The position numbers and the translations under genes are program-made. A stretch of 64,000 nt of DNA from Lutraria lutraria (Eukaryota > Mollusca > Bivalvia > Venerida > Mactridae). Below, in pieces: positions 48,275 through 60,330 of this stretch (positions are counted from its first letter, which is position 1; each line of letters begins with the position of its first letter). The DNA lies in the NCBI GenBank assembly GCA_964023205.1, contig OZ026835.1:34889380-34953379 (forward strand). The letters are read 5' to 3'. The notes under the pieces are model-generated. The model ran no database searches. It worked only from the letters and a program-made list of their open reading frames with translations, and had not been told where the DNA came from.

Positions 48275-49299
48275 TCAATGAAATTTGTCTCAAAAAGTAT
48301 TGCTTTAAATTGCATTTCATCAGTTCCTTCGAAGGATCTTTCCCCTGACTAAACCTGTAGCGTTTATAGCTACATTTTAGATAATTATTTCGACCGTCTA
48401 CTATTTAGGACAACAAAATACCAGTACGCGATTTCTCACATCTCATACGATAAATTGTTTTAAAAGATATTCTTTCTCAGTAGTGTTGAAAGTGTCTAAG
48501 AAAATGCGTTTTAAATTCCGTTAACCGGAAACATGGTATCACGAAATTAAGCTTAAACACGGACAGCTTAATTCACTAGATTGATAAGTAACTTGCTTTT
48601 ACTTCACCGTGTGTGAAGACATGAGGTTCGTGTATTTAAAGAGTTACATTTATCTGATGAATATCGTGAGATAAGTATGAACTATTCAGACGTGTTATTT
48701 ATCTTTATAAAAATCTAAAATTAGCATGTTTATTTCGTGTTTTCGTGTCATTCGAATGTATTACCCAAATACAGAATTATGAGAAAATCTATGTAAGTCA
48801 TGTCGAACGTACTCGTTTCCGAGACATCATATTCACTTTATTTATGTTTACATTTAGTAAATATGATGTTTATGTTGGTGTTTTTGACTGTATGCATTTA
48901 TCATTAAGCCTCTGTCAGATTGGAACAGCAGATATATACGTATGTCTTTGAGTGTTTGGCTTTTTAGCGATTATTCTTTGTTACGTAATCACATCCCTGT
49001 AAGCATTGAATGTTAAATTCCCATTGTCTTATCTGTACTGTAAAATAGTTCTGTTTATTCTCACGTTACCTAAGATGTATACATTCTTAATACAAATTAA
49101 ATCAACAATGTAAATTATCTGAGGATATCTGAAATTTATCAATTTAGTACTAAAGACGACGTAATGATATAATAACTTACTTCCCTATGGCTATATTAAC
49201 AAAATTTATGTTTCGAGAGCTCACATTCACATACTCACATACTCTCCCAGACGTTTCTTGGGAGTTTGCAAAGCATTGTTGTGGCACTCATTGCTGATG
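48275..49299. other. Non-coding DNA, no gene recognised
   Basis: AT-rich, with short open frames only. Confidence 0.5.
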
Positions 49300-49500
49300 G
49301 AGAGGGTCAATAACAATATTATGTATGGAGCTGCTGTAATGCTAACCTATTTTTCTTGATTATGATTTGATTTACGATTTTGTCAAACGGCCAGTTTTTA
49401 TATTAGTATTAAATCAGAACATCTGTGACAGAAATTCACTGGGCTTCGTCAGTTATTTGTCCAAAGTATCAGCTATCTTTTATCAGACAAATTAGGCTAG
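49300..49500. repeat. Diverged duplicate segment R1, copy 1
   Basis: Contains 'gatttgatttacgat' and 'tgtcaaacggccagttttta', matching copies at 55235-55445 and 60090-60330. Read in one plus-strand frame the core gives DYDLIYDFVKRPV, and most differences between copies fall at third positions of that frame. A coding origin is possible but unproven. Confidence 0.55.
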
Positions 49501-50089
49501 CATACCATTTATACATAAACAATCAACAAAAATTAGTACTTATTCTTGCTTAGGAAATATCTCCAGAATAGCAGGTGATCGATTGATTACACATTTATAA
49601 TTATCATGACTTCACAGGAAGATGTCTTCTAAGCTATAGCTAATGCCTACGCTTTGGGGGTCTTTATCCCACGTAAGGCTGGACGGTCGCCAATAAGCCC
49701 TTGGTGTTTGCGCGACTTTAACCCACTCCCCCCACACACAGAACACCTTGTAGGCGTGTATTAAAGCTAGAACTTGAAACAGTGAATAAATTATGTGTTG
49801 TCATATTAGTTGTATCTAACTGCCCTGGTATGTGTCTCATCGTGCTGGCTGAGAACGGAGAGGAAAGGGACAGGTTTTTTTTATCCCTGACTTCCAGAAA
49901 TTTCGGTTCTTAACACTCTCTTGATAATATGTGAAAGTTTTGTGAATCTGGTGCCTTATGTATCTAAATTTCCAAAATATCGTTATAACTAAACCAAATA
50001 GATATTTCATGTCTTAGATAGTTCAAAATAGAAGGCTATTGATCTGCACTTTGCATCTATCACAAATAATCTAATTTTGTGTAAACCAT

Positions 50090-50650
50090 CTTTATTCTTT
50101 GAATATTTTGAAAATCATAGATACGGAAGTCTCGTAAATAACACAGCTGATAACATCACTATCGTAAGAAATGGCTAATTTACATGGAAAAGAGACTGAA
50201 CATGTTTGATAAAAGGCAATTGCATATTTAGATTACATCACGGCATTGATAATTATTCTCTTGTCAGAAAGCATGGTGGAAAATATTCAAGACGATGAAT
50301 TATTTGAATTAAGGAAATACTGACATTTTGTACAGTTTGTCGATATATTGAGATGATGTTTGTTCAGTATATTATGAATTTCTATAAGATGCTCTCAACA
50401 GAAAACAATTCAACGTTTATCCGTCTGAGTTTTCATGCTAAGCCTACAGTTTGTATCGTCATTTACTTAGATTAATATTTTATATCAATAAACTTCACTT
50501 ATATCAGTAAGAAATATTTGAATCATCTGGAATGGAATTCGTATTCTTTGCAAATGTCAGACAGTTCATTTAATTCTCTGAACTTGACTATGATATGACA
50601 AACACGTAACATCCATCCGATAGCTTATTATAAGTCAACATATGAGAAAA
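50090..50650. repeat. Diverged duplicate segment R2, copy 2
   Basis: Parallels 56998-57690 over several hundred bases: 'gtctcgtaaat', 'gacattttgtacagtttgtc', 'acaattcaacgttt', 'gcaaatgtcagacagt' and 'aattctctgaac' occur in the same order. Together with R1 (49300 and 55235) this marks an older tandem duplication with an offset of about 6-7 kb. Confidence 0.65.
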
Positions 50651-50817
50651 TAAGAATATTCTTACATTAGAACCACTTTATTAGTATATACTTAATCATT
50701 TAAGGCATAGGGTTACCCATCTACGAACATTGGAGAAGTTGTGTGCTTCTTGGGTTACAGTGTGAAATACATAAGTCGAAGGCTAAAGACATGCTTTCCT
50801 TGGACCATACAAATGTC

Positions 50818-51070
50818 GAGAGCCACGACCGTGGTCCAGTGATTTTTGCCCTGGACTTGTAACCCGGCGGTCCGCGGTAGGTCATACCCATCAGTGAACA
50901 TTTGATAGAAAATATCGATATCGATATTCCTCTGCATGCGGAGCAGTTGCCGGCTCCTTTTTGAAGGGTAAGTTAATACTGGTTAGAATGTATTCCTGGA
51001 AAACTGATCTGGCCGCCGCATGTAACTGAAATAACGTTGAAAAACTGCATTAAACCCAACGAAACAAACT
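50818..51070 (+). mobile_element. tRNA(Thr-TGT)-like headed SINE, family S1, near full length
   Basis: The head contains 'cgtggtccagtga' and 'ctggacttgtaacccgg'. The B box is degraded ('cggtccgcggtagg'). The body has 'gttgccggctcc', 'gaagggtaagttaatactgg' and 'gaatgtattcctgg'. The 3' domain is 'aactgaaataacgttgaaaa' then 'cattaaacccaacgaaacaa'. Same family as 38248-38502 and 45487-45743. Confidence 0.75.
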
Positions 51071-53691
51071 TAACCATTAATATTGTAATGTGGTATAAAT
51101 AATTGGGGAATTATTCCAGGATGCCATATAGGAGAATGTTTTAGAGACGCAGGATTGTATTTAAGTCTCAAGGGATGTAATGAAAGAATTATATTAATAG
51201 GTTCGATAAATAAAAAGGTGGAATATGATATGTTTCATCACGACTGTAATACAAAATGTATATACTTATGTACTATCCTAAGGTATTTTGCAAATGTTTA
51301 GGTATTAAACACGAATACTATTGTAATAGGCTATAGAGAAATATAATAATGAATCACTATTAGCACTGTCATGTGTGGCGCAGTTGATAAAGCATAAGGT
51401 AAACTGCGTCCGATATCAGACATCATTTTTTGTTTTTAACTTGTTTTTCATTTTTGATAAAAGTTAGTTTTACCTATATTGATAAGAAAATGATGTTTAA
51501 AAGTTTTTTTTATATTTCTATTGTTTCGTGAAATTATAAAAATAAAAGAAAAACAAAATTACTAATAAGCATTTATACATTAATTTAATTGTGGTGTAAT
51601 GATATAATAAGTAGAAACTGATTTAGATGTATACTATAATGTTATTATAGTATTTAAAATTGTTTTTGCATACGGGATTTCGTGCAATAAAATATATATA
51701 AAATGATAAAAATACATCAGAGAACACAATTTAACACATTTCTGCTTTCCTTTTGCTCTTTTGAAATACAAAAAGGTACTATTCGGCGTGTATACATAGA
51801 TGTAACAAGAACAAACATATTTCAATGAATTAATTATAAAAATTAAATGTACAATTGTAAATAATAATTTAAAAAGAAAGTGCCATTGACTGAGTTCGAA
51901 CCACTAACGAAAAAATGACGTGTATGTACATGCCACCTTATCCAGTACACCACGACTGTGGTTCACGTGAATGATACTTCTCTACCGATCTAAAATGATT
52001 TTGGCAATCAATATACAGAGATTACCTTTACAATGGTATCGTCCAATATTCGTCCTTGACTATAAGGAAATTGAACTATATTTGATATTGAATGTTTACA
52101 TAATACTTCTCCAGACAAACTGAATATTAATCCCGATAAAACAAACAAAAGAAAAAACATCAAAAAGATAGTTTCCAGTCGTAGTTTTCTGTTTCATTTC
52201 GAACTGGTTGTGAAGAAATCGTTTACCATCTTTCCAGTCGTTCCATTATTAAACTTCGAGGCTTTTTACATTTTGCGAAAAGTGAAACACGATGTACAGA
52301 TATTGCGAATTCGAATCCAATAATCGCAGGGACTCGTTTAAAACAATACAAAACGGACACGTTGGGAATGTTTTAAATGAAACAAAAGAACGGAAATTCA
52401 AATCAAGCTGTTTGGTAAAATTAGATGACTCCTAAAACCCATATTGTCTTTAAACTTTCATTGAAAAGTTGTCAATCACAAGCTGCTTTGGTGACACTTA
52501 AGTTTTATAGCTTGATCAAATGTATGGTTAGTGCACATACAAAAAGCTCAACTTCCCAAAAACAAAAATGTCTATCTTTCCCTTATCCAACTAACCCAAA
52601 ATCCATCTAACTCAGGAACATACAATGCACGGAAAAGGGAACCTGCCGTTGAATGGTCCGCTAAAAAGCTCAACGTGCAACTCAATTTCTTGTCTAAGGA
52701 TATGAGCATGATTGTGTTCTTCGTAAGTTCCAGAAATATGTGTTTCATTATTGATTGAGGATACTGGCAGTTCCCTGTATCGAAAGAAAGCGCTTAAAAA
52801 ATACAATCAGTAAGTGCATTAGTTCGGAGGGAATGGTCAGGCAATGTTAATGTGATGAATTCAAACTTTGTTGTTCCTTTTTTCAAAGTCTGGATTAATT
52901 TTTTTATCATCATAGAACCGGTTCAATTATTCATCGCAAAATAATTAATGTCTACCGTTTAAGTTCATTGAAATTCGAAATAGAACGTGTCTAATTCAAA
53001 ATATTTTGTCACATATTATGTTCTGTAACAACGTCAAACATGAATTAGACAACGGCTGTCCGTATTGTCTAATGTAATCATTGTATTTCACAAGTCTTAA
53101 TGGTATGGACAGGATTCTGGATATACCCATGGTCTGTCTTAGTCGGGTTGACAATGAGTGGGAAAGGTTTTCATGATGTACTTGGCTCGAATGGCTCCCT
53201 ATACACGCCCGTTTTCCACTCATTGTTTACCCATTAAGCAAGTGATGCAGTCAGTTTACGTGTTACTCTAATTTGCTCGTTATTTATACCATGTCCTTAT
53301 TGACTGTTTTGTGTGCATTTTCTCACTTTTCTTCCGTAGTTACCTCGACCCTTCCTTGTCGAATAATATTACGAGCTTTCATAATTGAAAACGTTTATAG
53401 GCTCTCCTGATTATATAATACATGTACATGAAAGTGTTTTATATGTTATTTATACAACTAGGAGTATTTAGATTTTTTATGCGTCTTCTACTATACATTA
53501 TTCCTGTTTTACGATAATAGGTATCGCTCTGACATTTCCGTGGACGTGATCCGCCTCTTCAATATTTTCTTCGTAACATTTATGGATAATAATTGCCAGT
53601 TATGTTGATGTATGTACCTTGTTGGCTGAATCTGTGACTGATGATTTATCACTTAAATGTATATTTGTATTGGCAATTAGAATATTTAGTA
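51071..53691. other. Non-coding DNA, no gene recognised
   Basis: Holds one tRNA-like patch on the minus strand (51880-51962). Overlapping short frames around 52425-52806 on both strands have no recognisable motif. Confidence 0.5.
51880..51962 (-). mobile_element. tRNA-like sequence (SINE head or tRNA relic), minus strand
   Basis: On the minus strand an A-box-like 'tggtgtactggataagg' is followed by the B box 'agtggttcgaactc' at tRNA-like spacing. This resembles tRNA-Arg types, but the stems pair poorly, so a functional tRNA is unlikely. Confidence 0.4.
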
Positions 53692-53775
53692 GCGTTTTAC
53701 CAAGTGGTTATGGTCTCTGGCTAATACAAGTATTCGTTAGCCCCATCGCTCTGAGATCGAATCCTCCCTGAGACC
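53692..53775 (+). mobile_element. tRNA-like sequence with long variable region (SINE head)
   Basis: A-box-like 'taccaagtggttatggtc' and B box 'tgagatcgaatcctcc' are separated by a longer variable stretch, as in Ser/Leu-type tRNAs. The stems do not close cleanly. Probably a SINE head. Confidence 0.45.
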
Positions 53776-55234
53776 AAAGAAGCTGTCGGACTTTAAGAAT
53801 ATTGGCAGTTCTACCCAGGACTACTAAAGGGGTTATCTTCAACAAGAGGAAAACGTATTTTATCAGTTTGAAAGTTCTAATGTTATGGCCATGTTTTTAC
53901 AAGAATTACATGCGGATACATAATTAAATTATTACAGTAAATACACTAAGCTTTGCGGCCGATGAGGACATATAGATTAATAAACAGAACGAAATACAGA
54001 TGTACATGCACATATTAATTATGTAGATGATATCGTATAAAAGATATAAAAATATCTCATTATATCTATGAGTGTAACTATAGCACATTCGTTGTTTTAA
54101 CATCTATTACGAATGGTTTTAGTATAGACGAGACGTAATGTTTGTAATACAAACAATGGTCTTGTTTTAATTTTATAATTTGTGAACTTTTCTCTCCGCC
54201 AGTTTTGACATTACTCGGCGCTCAAAATTATTCGATGATGTCAAGTAAACGCAAAATGATCATAGTTTTTAGCTATTGCTCTATCACAAACAATAGTTTT
54301 TGATGTCAGTGACAACTTCGACTTTATTAGTTTACTTACTAGTCACTTGATATAACTGAGTTAAATGACGTTATAAGCTCTCTGAAGTTTCTTTATATTC
54401 TTTACAAAGTCTTTAGAGAAATAAGCGAATAGTCACATTTGACACTTGGTATGACTTTACATTTATGGCTTGTCTTCGCAAATGAATAAGAATTTCACAT
54501 CCGCACGATTGAGGATAAGCTTAATTGTATCATGTGTGAAAAAGAAGTAAGTGGTTTCATCTAGGGAACTAGAAGTATTTCAGTTACAGGGAAAAAAAAG
54601 AATTCGTGATATTTGTATGGGTTATACTGTTATGCAATATAATGTGTGTTCCTGGCACGATGCCAAAATGATGATAGACAAAGCAGATTTCGTCTTCATA
54701 TAAACAAAACTGGTCGTCAGCATAAGTTATTTTATTTTTATATTTCATTTCGGATGATATCATTGTATATCAGGCTTGCATTTAACGTCTGAGTGGTCTA
54801 CTAAGAAAGTAATTTATTTTGGTATGTTGACCAATGTATATAATTAAGTTAAGATATACATGTACACTTGTTTGTTTCTTGTTGTTTATTTTGTATACCG
54901 AGCGATTTCTATTTCAGGTTTACATACATCAATTTGATGAGGTCAGTTTGATTGATAGAAAGACCAACAACATAAAACAACCACTCGGGTAAGTGCTTAG
55001 ATATAGTTTTGTCCAAATGATTTCTTTGATACACCAAGGTGGCATTTCTCGCCCTATATACAACACTATATTGCTTGCAAAGTTAATACAACATTGTATT
55101 TGATTTACCACCGGATGTATCCAGTATGCAAGCCTTATTAATAGACATACAGTGACTTAAAATTGTATGTGTTATTGAAGAATAGCTGACTATACGCAAG
55201 TATCTCTGAGTATTCCAAGCATATGTGTGACACG
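53776..55234. other. Non-coding DNA, no gene recognised
   Basis: AT-rich sequence with no supported frame. Confidence 0.5.
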
Positions 55235-55445
55235 AAATATTGTTCTGTATGGAGTTTCCCTATTCCAAATCTAACTATCTTGATTATCGTTTGATTTACG
55301 ACACTGTCAAACGACCAATTTTGATAGCAATTTAGAATCAGAATATACGTGTTATATATTTACTGGCCTCTCCAATTCTATAACATCATTCATGTTTACG
55401 AGACAGTATTCTCTAATAATGTATCTGGTTCAATCACAAGCGTCT
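55235..55445. repeat. Diverged duplicate segment R1, copy 2
   Basis: Core 'tttgatttacgac' and 'tgtcaaacgaccaattttg'. The frame that is open in copy 1 is stopped here by TAG shortly after the core, in 'gcaatttagaatcag'. Confidence 0.55.
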
Positions 55446-55547
55446 TTGCACTCATTTGTCTACGATGTGGTCAATTATTATTGTCCAGAACGGTGATGTA
55501 AGCCTAATTGTATACTATATGCTCTATTTTGATGTAACAACCTACCT

Positions 55548-55622
55548 TCTAGCCTCAGTTGGTTCAGCGTTTGCTCATAGAACATCGTGTGTGCAAGAAT
55601 CTTCGAATCTCTGCGACGATTC
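55548..55622 (+). mobile_element. Possible tRNA-like SINE head
   Basis: A-box-like 'tagcctcagttggttcagc' and B-box-like 'atcttcgaatctctg' at tRNA spacing. Low-confidence relic. Confidence 0.35.
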
Positions 55623-56570
55623 GGTTCAAAACATTTAATTTACTAGTGTATCCATCGTGTTTTATTGTAGAATCATGTCTGCTTTAAGGAAATAAGAAAT
55701 ATTATTTTGGAATAAATCACCATAAACTTGGTAGTGTTCTGATGATTATAATTAAAATCGCCATTTTCCTTCTCTTTATTGACCTTGTCTTTCAACAGCC
55801 AATTCCTCTGATTTCATGTATATTACACATTCCCATAATACGGATAGTAATTTCACATGACTTCCTACTTTTAGGAATCAATTAAGAATGTTTATCGTTT
55901 ACACGTCAATCTAAATTATCACCAAGCCATTATCTCATGACACGTTTAGAGAATTTAAGTAAGTCCGAAGTTTATAATGCTTCTAAATATCGATATTTCC
56001 TATGATATATTGATTGTGGCATTATATTAGGCGTGTGTCTATGTTTCTAATTTTTAGTGGAACATTTAGTAAGTATTGTTTAGGAATTCATAAAATCCTT
56101 AGATAGTGAAACAGACTCTTGTGATAAACCTCAGTCACAAGAAGAAAATATTTCTCTTAGATAACAACAGTCATAAAAAAGGCATAGCTCATATTTACAG
56201 TCACATACTAACAAAGTGTTGCCAAAAGATATGTACAAACGGCCACAAACAAGGGCAATACTTATACCATCAACCAACCAAGTCGGTTCGCATGGACATG
56301 GGATTACTGAAAACTGTATGAGTTCGATTTCCATCCGTTATCAGAAAGATATCAAATAAAAGGAATGCGGCTTATGGAAGGCCCCATTCATGTGTAAACG
56401 CGGTGCTGTTCGCCACAGTTATAGCCAAATGAGCCGGTGATACTATTTCATTTAATGTCTGTCCTAAGATCAATAGCATAAACTTTATAGTTATTTGATT
56501 CCATTAATTCTCAAACTTTCTAATTATATGATATCTTAATGTATATCATTCCTTCCAAGTTTAATAATTC
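55623..56570. other. Non-coding DNA, no gene recognised
   Basis: Two overlapping opposite-strand short frames near 56106-56334 have no motif. Confidence 0.5.
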
Positions 56571-56720
56571 ATTAAGGATGATTGGTGGTCTTGCGGTAAC
56601 TGGACGAAATGTCGCTAGTTCGAATCTGGACTCCGCCTTAAGAAATTCCAGGAACGCCTTTTCAATTTCCCCATCCCAAATACCGAGCCAAGTACAGTGT
56701 ATAAAAAAAAGATCTAGGAG
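56571..56720 (+). mobile_element. tRNA-headed SINE, family S2, 5' portion
   Basis: The head carries 'tggtggtcttgcggtaac' and the B box 'gctagttcgaatctgg'. The body 'ccttttcaatttccccat', 'accgagccaagtacagtgt' matches the starts of the S2 copies at 47112 and 63897 (minus). Confidence 0.6.
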
Positions 56721-56997
56721 TCCTTTTACTATGAACCCCCTTAGGCATTTTGATATACATGAAATGAATAAAGTCCGTAAAAATGATTAAAAGTAAAACA
56801 GCTTATGAATATTTAAGACAAGGAACTTCCCAATAAAAAACGCCGACAAGTTAAGTTTGAAACCTTTAAACCTGTCATGAATAAGTGAAAAGAAAACTGT
56901 AGAAGTGTGATTGTCATTTGTTTTTATTAGAAGTAAAACCGTTCTACATACGTTCAACAGCAGGACCACAAAATTGTTAAATAGTGCACGAGTTATC

Positions 56998-57690
56998 TTT
57001 GTGTTTCTTTAACATATTCCGAAAATCCTAGAATTGGTTGTCTCGTAAATTATATACACGGCATATTAAATATCTTTAAGAATAGATCTTTTACATTATG
57101 AACGGAACTAAACTGCCTGATTAAAAGGTAATTGTATACTTAGGTTACTCTGTAGCAAAGCTAATACTTTCTTGTCGGAAAGCATATTATGAACTGCCAA
57201 TAAGAATGAACTATATGTATTAAGGAAAACTGACATTTTGTACACTTTGTCGATATTTCAGTAGAGTATCTTAAACTGTAACCGTATATTATGAAGTTAT
57301 AAATTTAAAATGCTCTGCGCAGAGAACAATTCAACGTTCGTCTATAAGATTTATCATGTTATTACAAGATGTAACATTGTTGTTCACTAAAATTAGTATT
57401 ATCGCGCTGATGTGTGAGATGTTTTTCACAGGAAACGATTCTACGTTTACCAATCCGAAGTTTCATGTAAAACCAAGAGTTGGTGTCATTGTTTACTCAG
57501 ATTAAAAAGTGTATGTCAATAAAAAACACTCATATCGCTAAGAAATATTCGATTAATTTGGAACGGAATTTGTATACTTCGCAGATGTCAGACAGTACAT
57601 TCAATTCTCTGAACCTGACTAGATCTATGATAATAAAAAACGCGTAACATTCATCTCATAACTGATTATTATGTCAACGTATATACAATA
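56998..57690. repeat. Diverged duplicate segment R2, copy 3
   Basis: Counterpart of 50090-50650, with an additional insertion near 57350-57440 that repeats part of the 'acaattcaacgtt' region. Confidence 0.65.
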
Positions 57691-57842
57691 TAAATCAGTT
57701 GTTTACGTATCAGATAACAACCTATAATACTATATAAGATATTGATATTCAGACATTCGATTAGGCACAAGTCTCATTGGACGATAGACACGAGCGATTA
57801 AATTGAAACTGTGATGAACTGCTTAATGTATTACGTATAAGC

Positions 57843-57926
57843 ACGTCACCATATACGTCATCAAACACGTCATCATACACGTCATCATACACGTCATGAA
57901 ATACGTCATCATATACGTCATCATAT
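57843..57926. repeat. Minisatellite: seven 12-bp units, each with ACGTCA
   Basis: ACGTCA begins at 57843, 57855, 57867, 57879, 57891, 57903 and 57915, exactly every 12 bp. The unit is acgtcatcatac with minor variation. ACGTCA is the half-site of the CRE (CREB/ATF) motif; whether it acts as one is unknown. Confidence 0.95.
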
Positions 57927-58793
57927 ATGTTTCAAATGGTATTTTTCTCTATACTAGATTTGCTTTATCATCAGCTACATTTGTATCTCATTCATGATTA
58001 AGGATTTTAACTGAAGAAGAACAATGTTGCTATTTCATGGTACGGGATTTAAAGACACTGGACACCTTCTATATAAATGACCACCCTCAAAAAGCCACAT
58101 GAGGTATAATCGTTTAATTGTTTTATTGCCCCTTGGTCCATACCTCACATTCCTTGTTCAATATCTTTAAACTTCTAAGATACCCACCCCCATAGTCGTA
58201 TGAAGTTGCTGCTTGCCCTTACATATTTTTTTCACATAAAACAGCTTTATTCCACATGTTCCTAATCGGAATTACAATGCCTCGTGTACTTCGCTTGATG
58301 TGACACACGATACATATAAATTACGACTTTGAAATGAAATCAATTAAATGTCTCTTCATTCGTTGGAAATATCAGATAGCTGCTGAAACTTAATCGATGC
58401 TTCAAATGAAACAAACGGACGAAATATCACGCAAACCTGTTTAACAACATTAGAAGACAAACACCTTTTTGCGCAGTTTCAATTATCATGCTGTCGGCAA
58501 TGCTTTAGTATTTCTTTAATCTTCATTCCTTTTATTTCTTTTTTTAGTAGCCGATTTGGGTTTTTTCCATACCAGTATACAAAAGTATCCACATGAATGT
58601 TTGTTGTCTAGTAAGATATTTAATAACAAATCATCGTCATTAACGACATAATATCGTACCAATACAATGAACAACACGTTTGAGATGGTTAACGTTTTTA
58701 GTTGCTTGGTATAAAAATATGATATTTGATCTTTGTAACTAACTTAAAATATCATTTTACGTTTTTTTAGTATGTAAAGCCAGAACCGATAGC
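57927..58793. other. Non-coding DNA, no gene recognised
   Basis: No supported frame or RNA gene. Confidence 0.5.
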
Positions 58794-59108
58794 TTAAAGC
58801 CCTATTAGCATTTTTGATTTTAAAATTAAAGTAGGTCTTATTTTACCTAGAAATATATCTTATCAGTGAAAATGAGTTTTATTTGCAATAAAAGCATTCC
58901 AAAATTTTCTTTTTTAATCACGATATTGATTATTGATATTCAATGATATTGCAAAAAAATAAGAAAAAGCGTCTGACAACATTACTACGAGATGTGGCTA
59001 AAGAAAAGCATAGTGTAAATAAGTTTTAGAACAAATAAGATATATTTCTTGTATTTCATAACATCTATTTTCTGTATTACTAAATTGAAAAAGCTAACGG
59101 GGCTTTAA
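58794..59108 (+). mobile_element. Palindromic MITE family M1, copy outside the duplication
   Basis: The ends are 'ttaaagccctattagc' and 'aaaaagctaacggggctttaa'. The interior matches the other M1 copies along its length, including 'aaagtaggtcttattttacc' and 'caatgatattgcaaaaaaa'. Confidence 0.78.
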
Positions 59109-59454
59109 AAAAACAATAGCCTTATTTAAATGCGAATTCTTGATTCTGATTATTCGAGCATTAGAAGATATGACACCTCCTTAGAACGCCTTCTATGTAA
59201 CATTTATTTAGGTGTGATTTCGAAGTATGGTACAAGCTGGGTGCTGTATCATTAGATCACGTTTTATCACTTAGGTTTTTATCATTTGAACATTGCAAAG
59301 TGTTAGCATTGTAAATGATATAAACTATTGAACATATCTTAACAAATTGATAATCATAATTTAAGGAACAACAATATGAAATACACAGCCTTGTCCGTAC
59401 GGTTCATGTTTATTGTTTAGGACATGGAGATACTGCACGTTAAATATCTTCGAA

Positions 59455-59660
59455 AATATCTACGAAAGACCGGTGGTGACATTTCAACTTCAAGATTTTA
59501 CAATTTCAAAACATGAAATAATGAAGCTGAAATTGTGAAATTTCACGATTTCATAATTTCACGACAATAATTTCACAATTTCACAACTTCCTTATTCATG
59601 TTTTGAAATTATTGTGAAATCTTGAAGTTGAAATGTCACCACCGGTCTTTCGTAAATATC
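59455..59660. mobile_element. Long fold-back element, arms about 68 bp
   Basis: Arms 59455-59521 and 59590-59660 are close complements: 'tacgaaagaccggtggtgac' at the left is mirrored by 'gtcaccaccggtctttcgta' at the right. The loop has repeated 'atttcac' motifs that can themselves pair. Confidence 0.88.
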
Positions 59661-60089
59661 AATTGTGTTTTATTCAATTCCGTTGGACTCAGGTGTCGCT
59701 GTGTTTACTAAAAAGGCTTTTTCCATTGGGAAGTAAATACGTGTTTTTTTCTTTAAAAATCTGTTTCGCGTTCAGAAGGTTTTCTGAACATTTCGGATAG
59801 TTTACTGAATTCTAGTCATTTATATTCGTGCGGGTGCGGGTTTTAGTTAGTGGACAAACCGATCCACGAAATAACCCCCCCCCCCCCATAATAATGAAAC
59901 TACCTTTGTTTCTCGTTACTGGGAGATAATATTCTGTATACTAAATAAATAAGCGAATAAAACACTTGAACATTATCTAAGTGTGTACAATTTCGATTGC
60001 AAAAAATACCGTTTTTGGAACACGTTTATCTAGAGGATACTTAAAATTCTCATGGTACCTACTGTTGTGGTGCGGCCAATGTCAGTATA

Positions 60090-60330
60090 CGGGGATGGCC
60101 TATAACTTAACCTAACTTTCAATATTGTTAGTTGATTTATGACTTTGTCAAACGACCAGTTTTGATATCAATATGGAATCAGAAAGTCTGTGTAATACAC
60201 GTACATTTACTTGGCTTTGCAAATCAATCTTCTAGAATATCATTCATGTTTTATCGGACAAAACAGGAATACGTTCTGGCTATAAACCTAATAATTCATC
60301 TGGTTCATCATTTAATGGACTTTCGTACAA
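60090..60330. repeat. Diverged duplicate segment R1, copy 3
   Basis: Core 'gttgatttatgactttg' then 'tcaaacgaccagttttgat'. It overlaps the start of a 150-codon open frame (60132-60584) that is not conserved in the other copies. Confidence 0.5.

Noticed and set aside
51360..51415. tRNA-like 'tgtggcgcagttgataaagc' stretch on the plus strand
   Set aside because: An A-box-like match is present but no credible B box follows at tRNA spacing.
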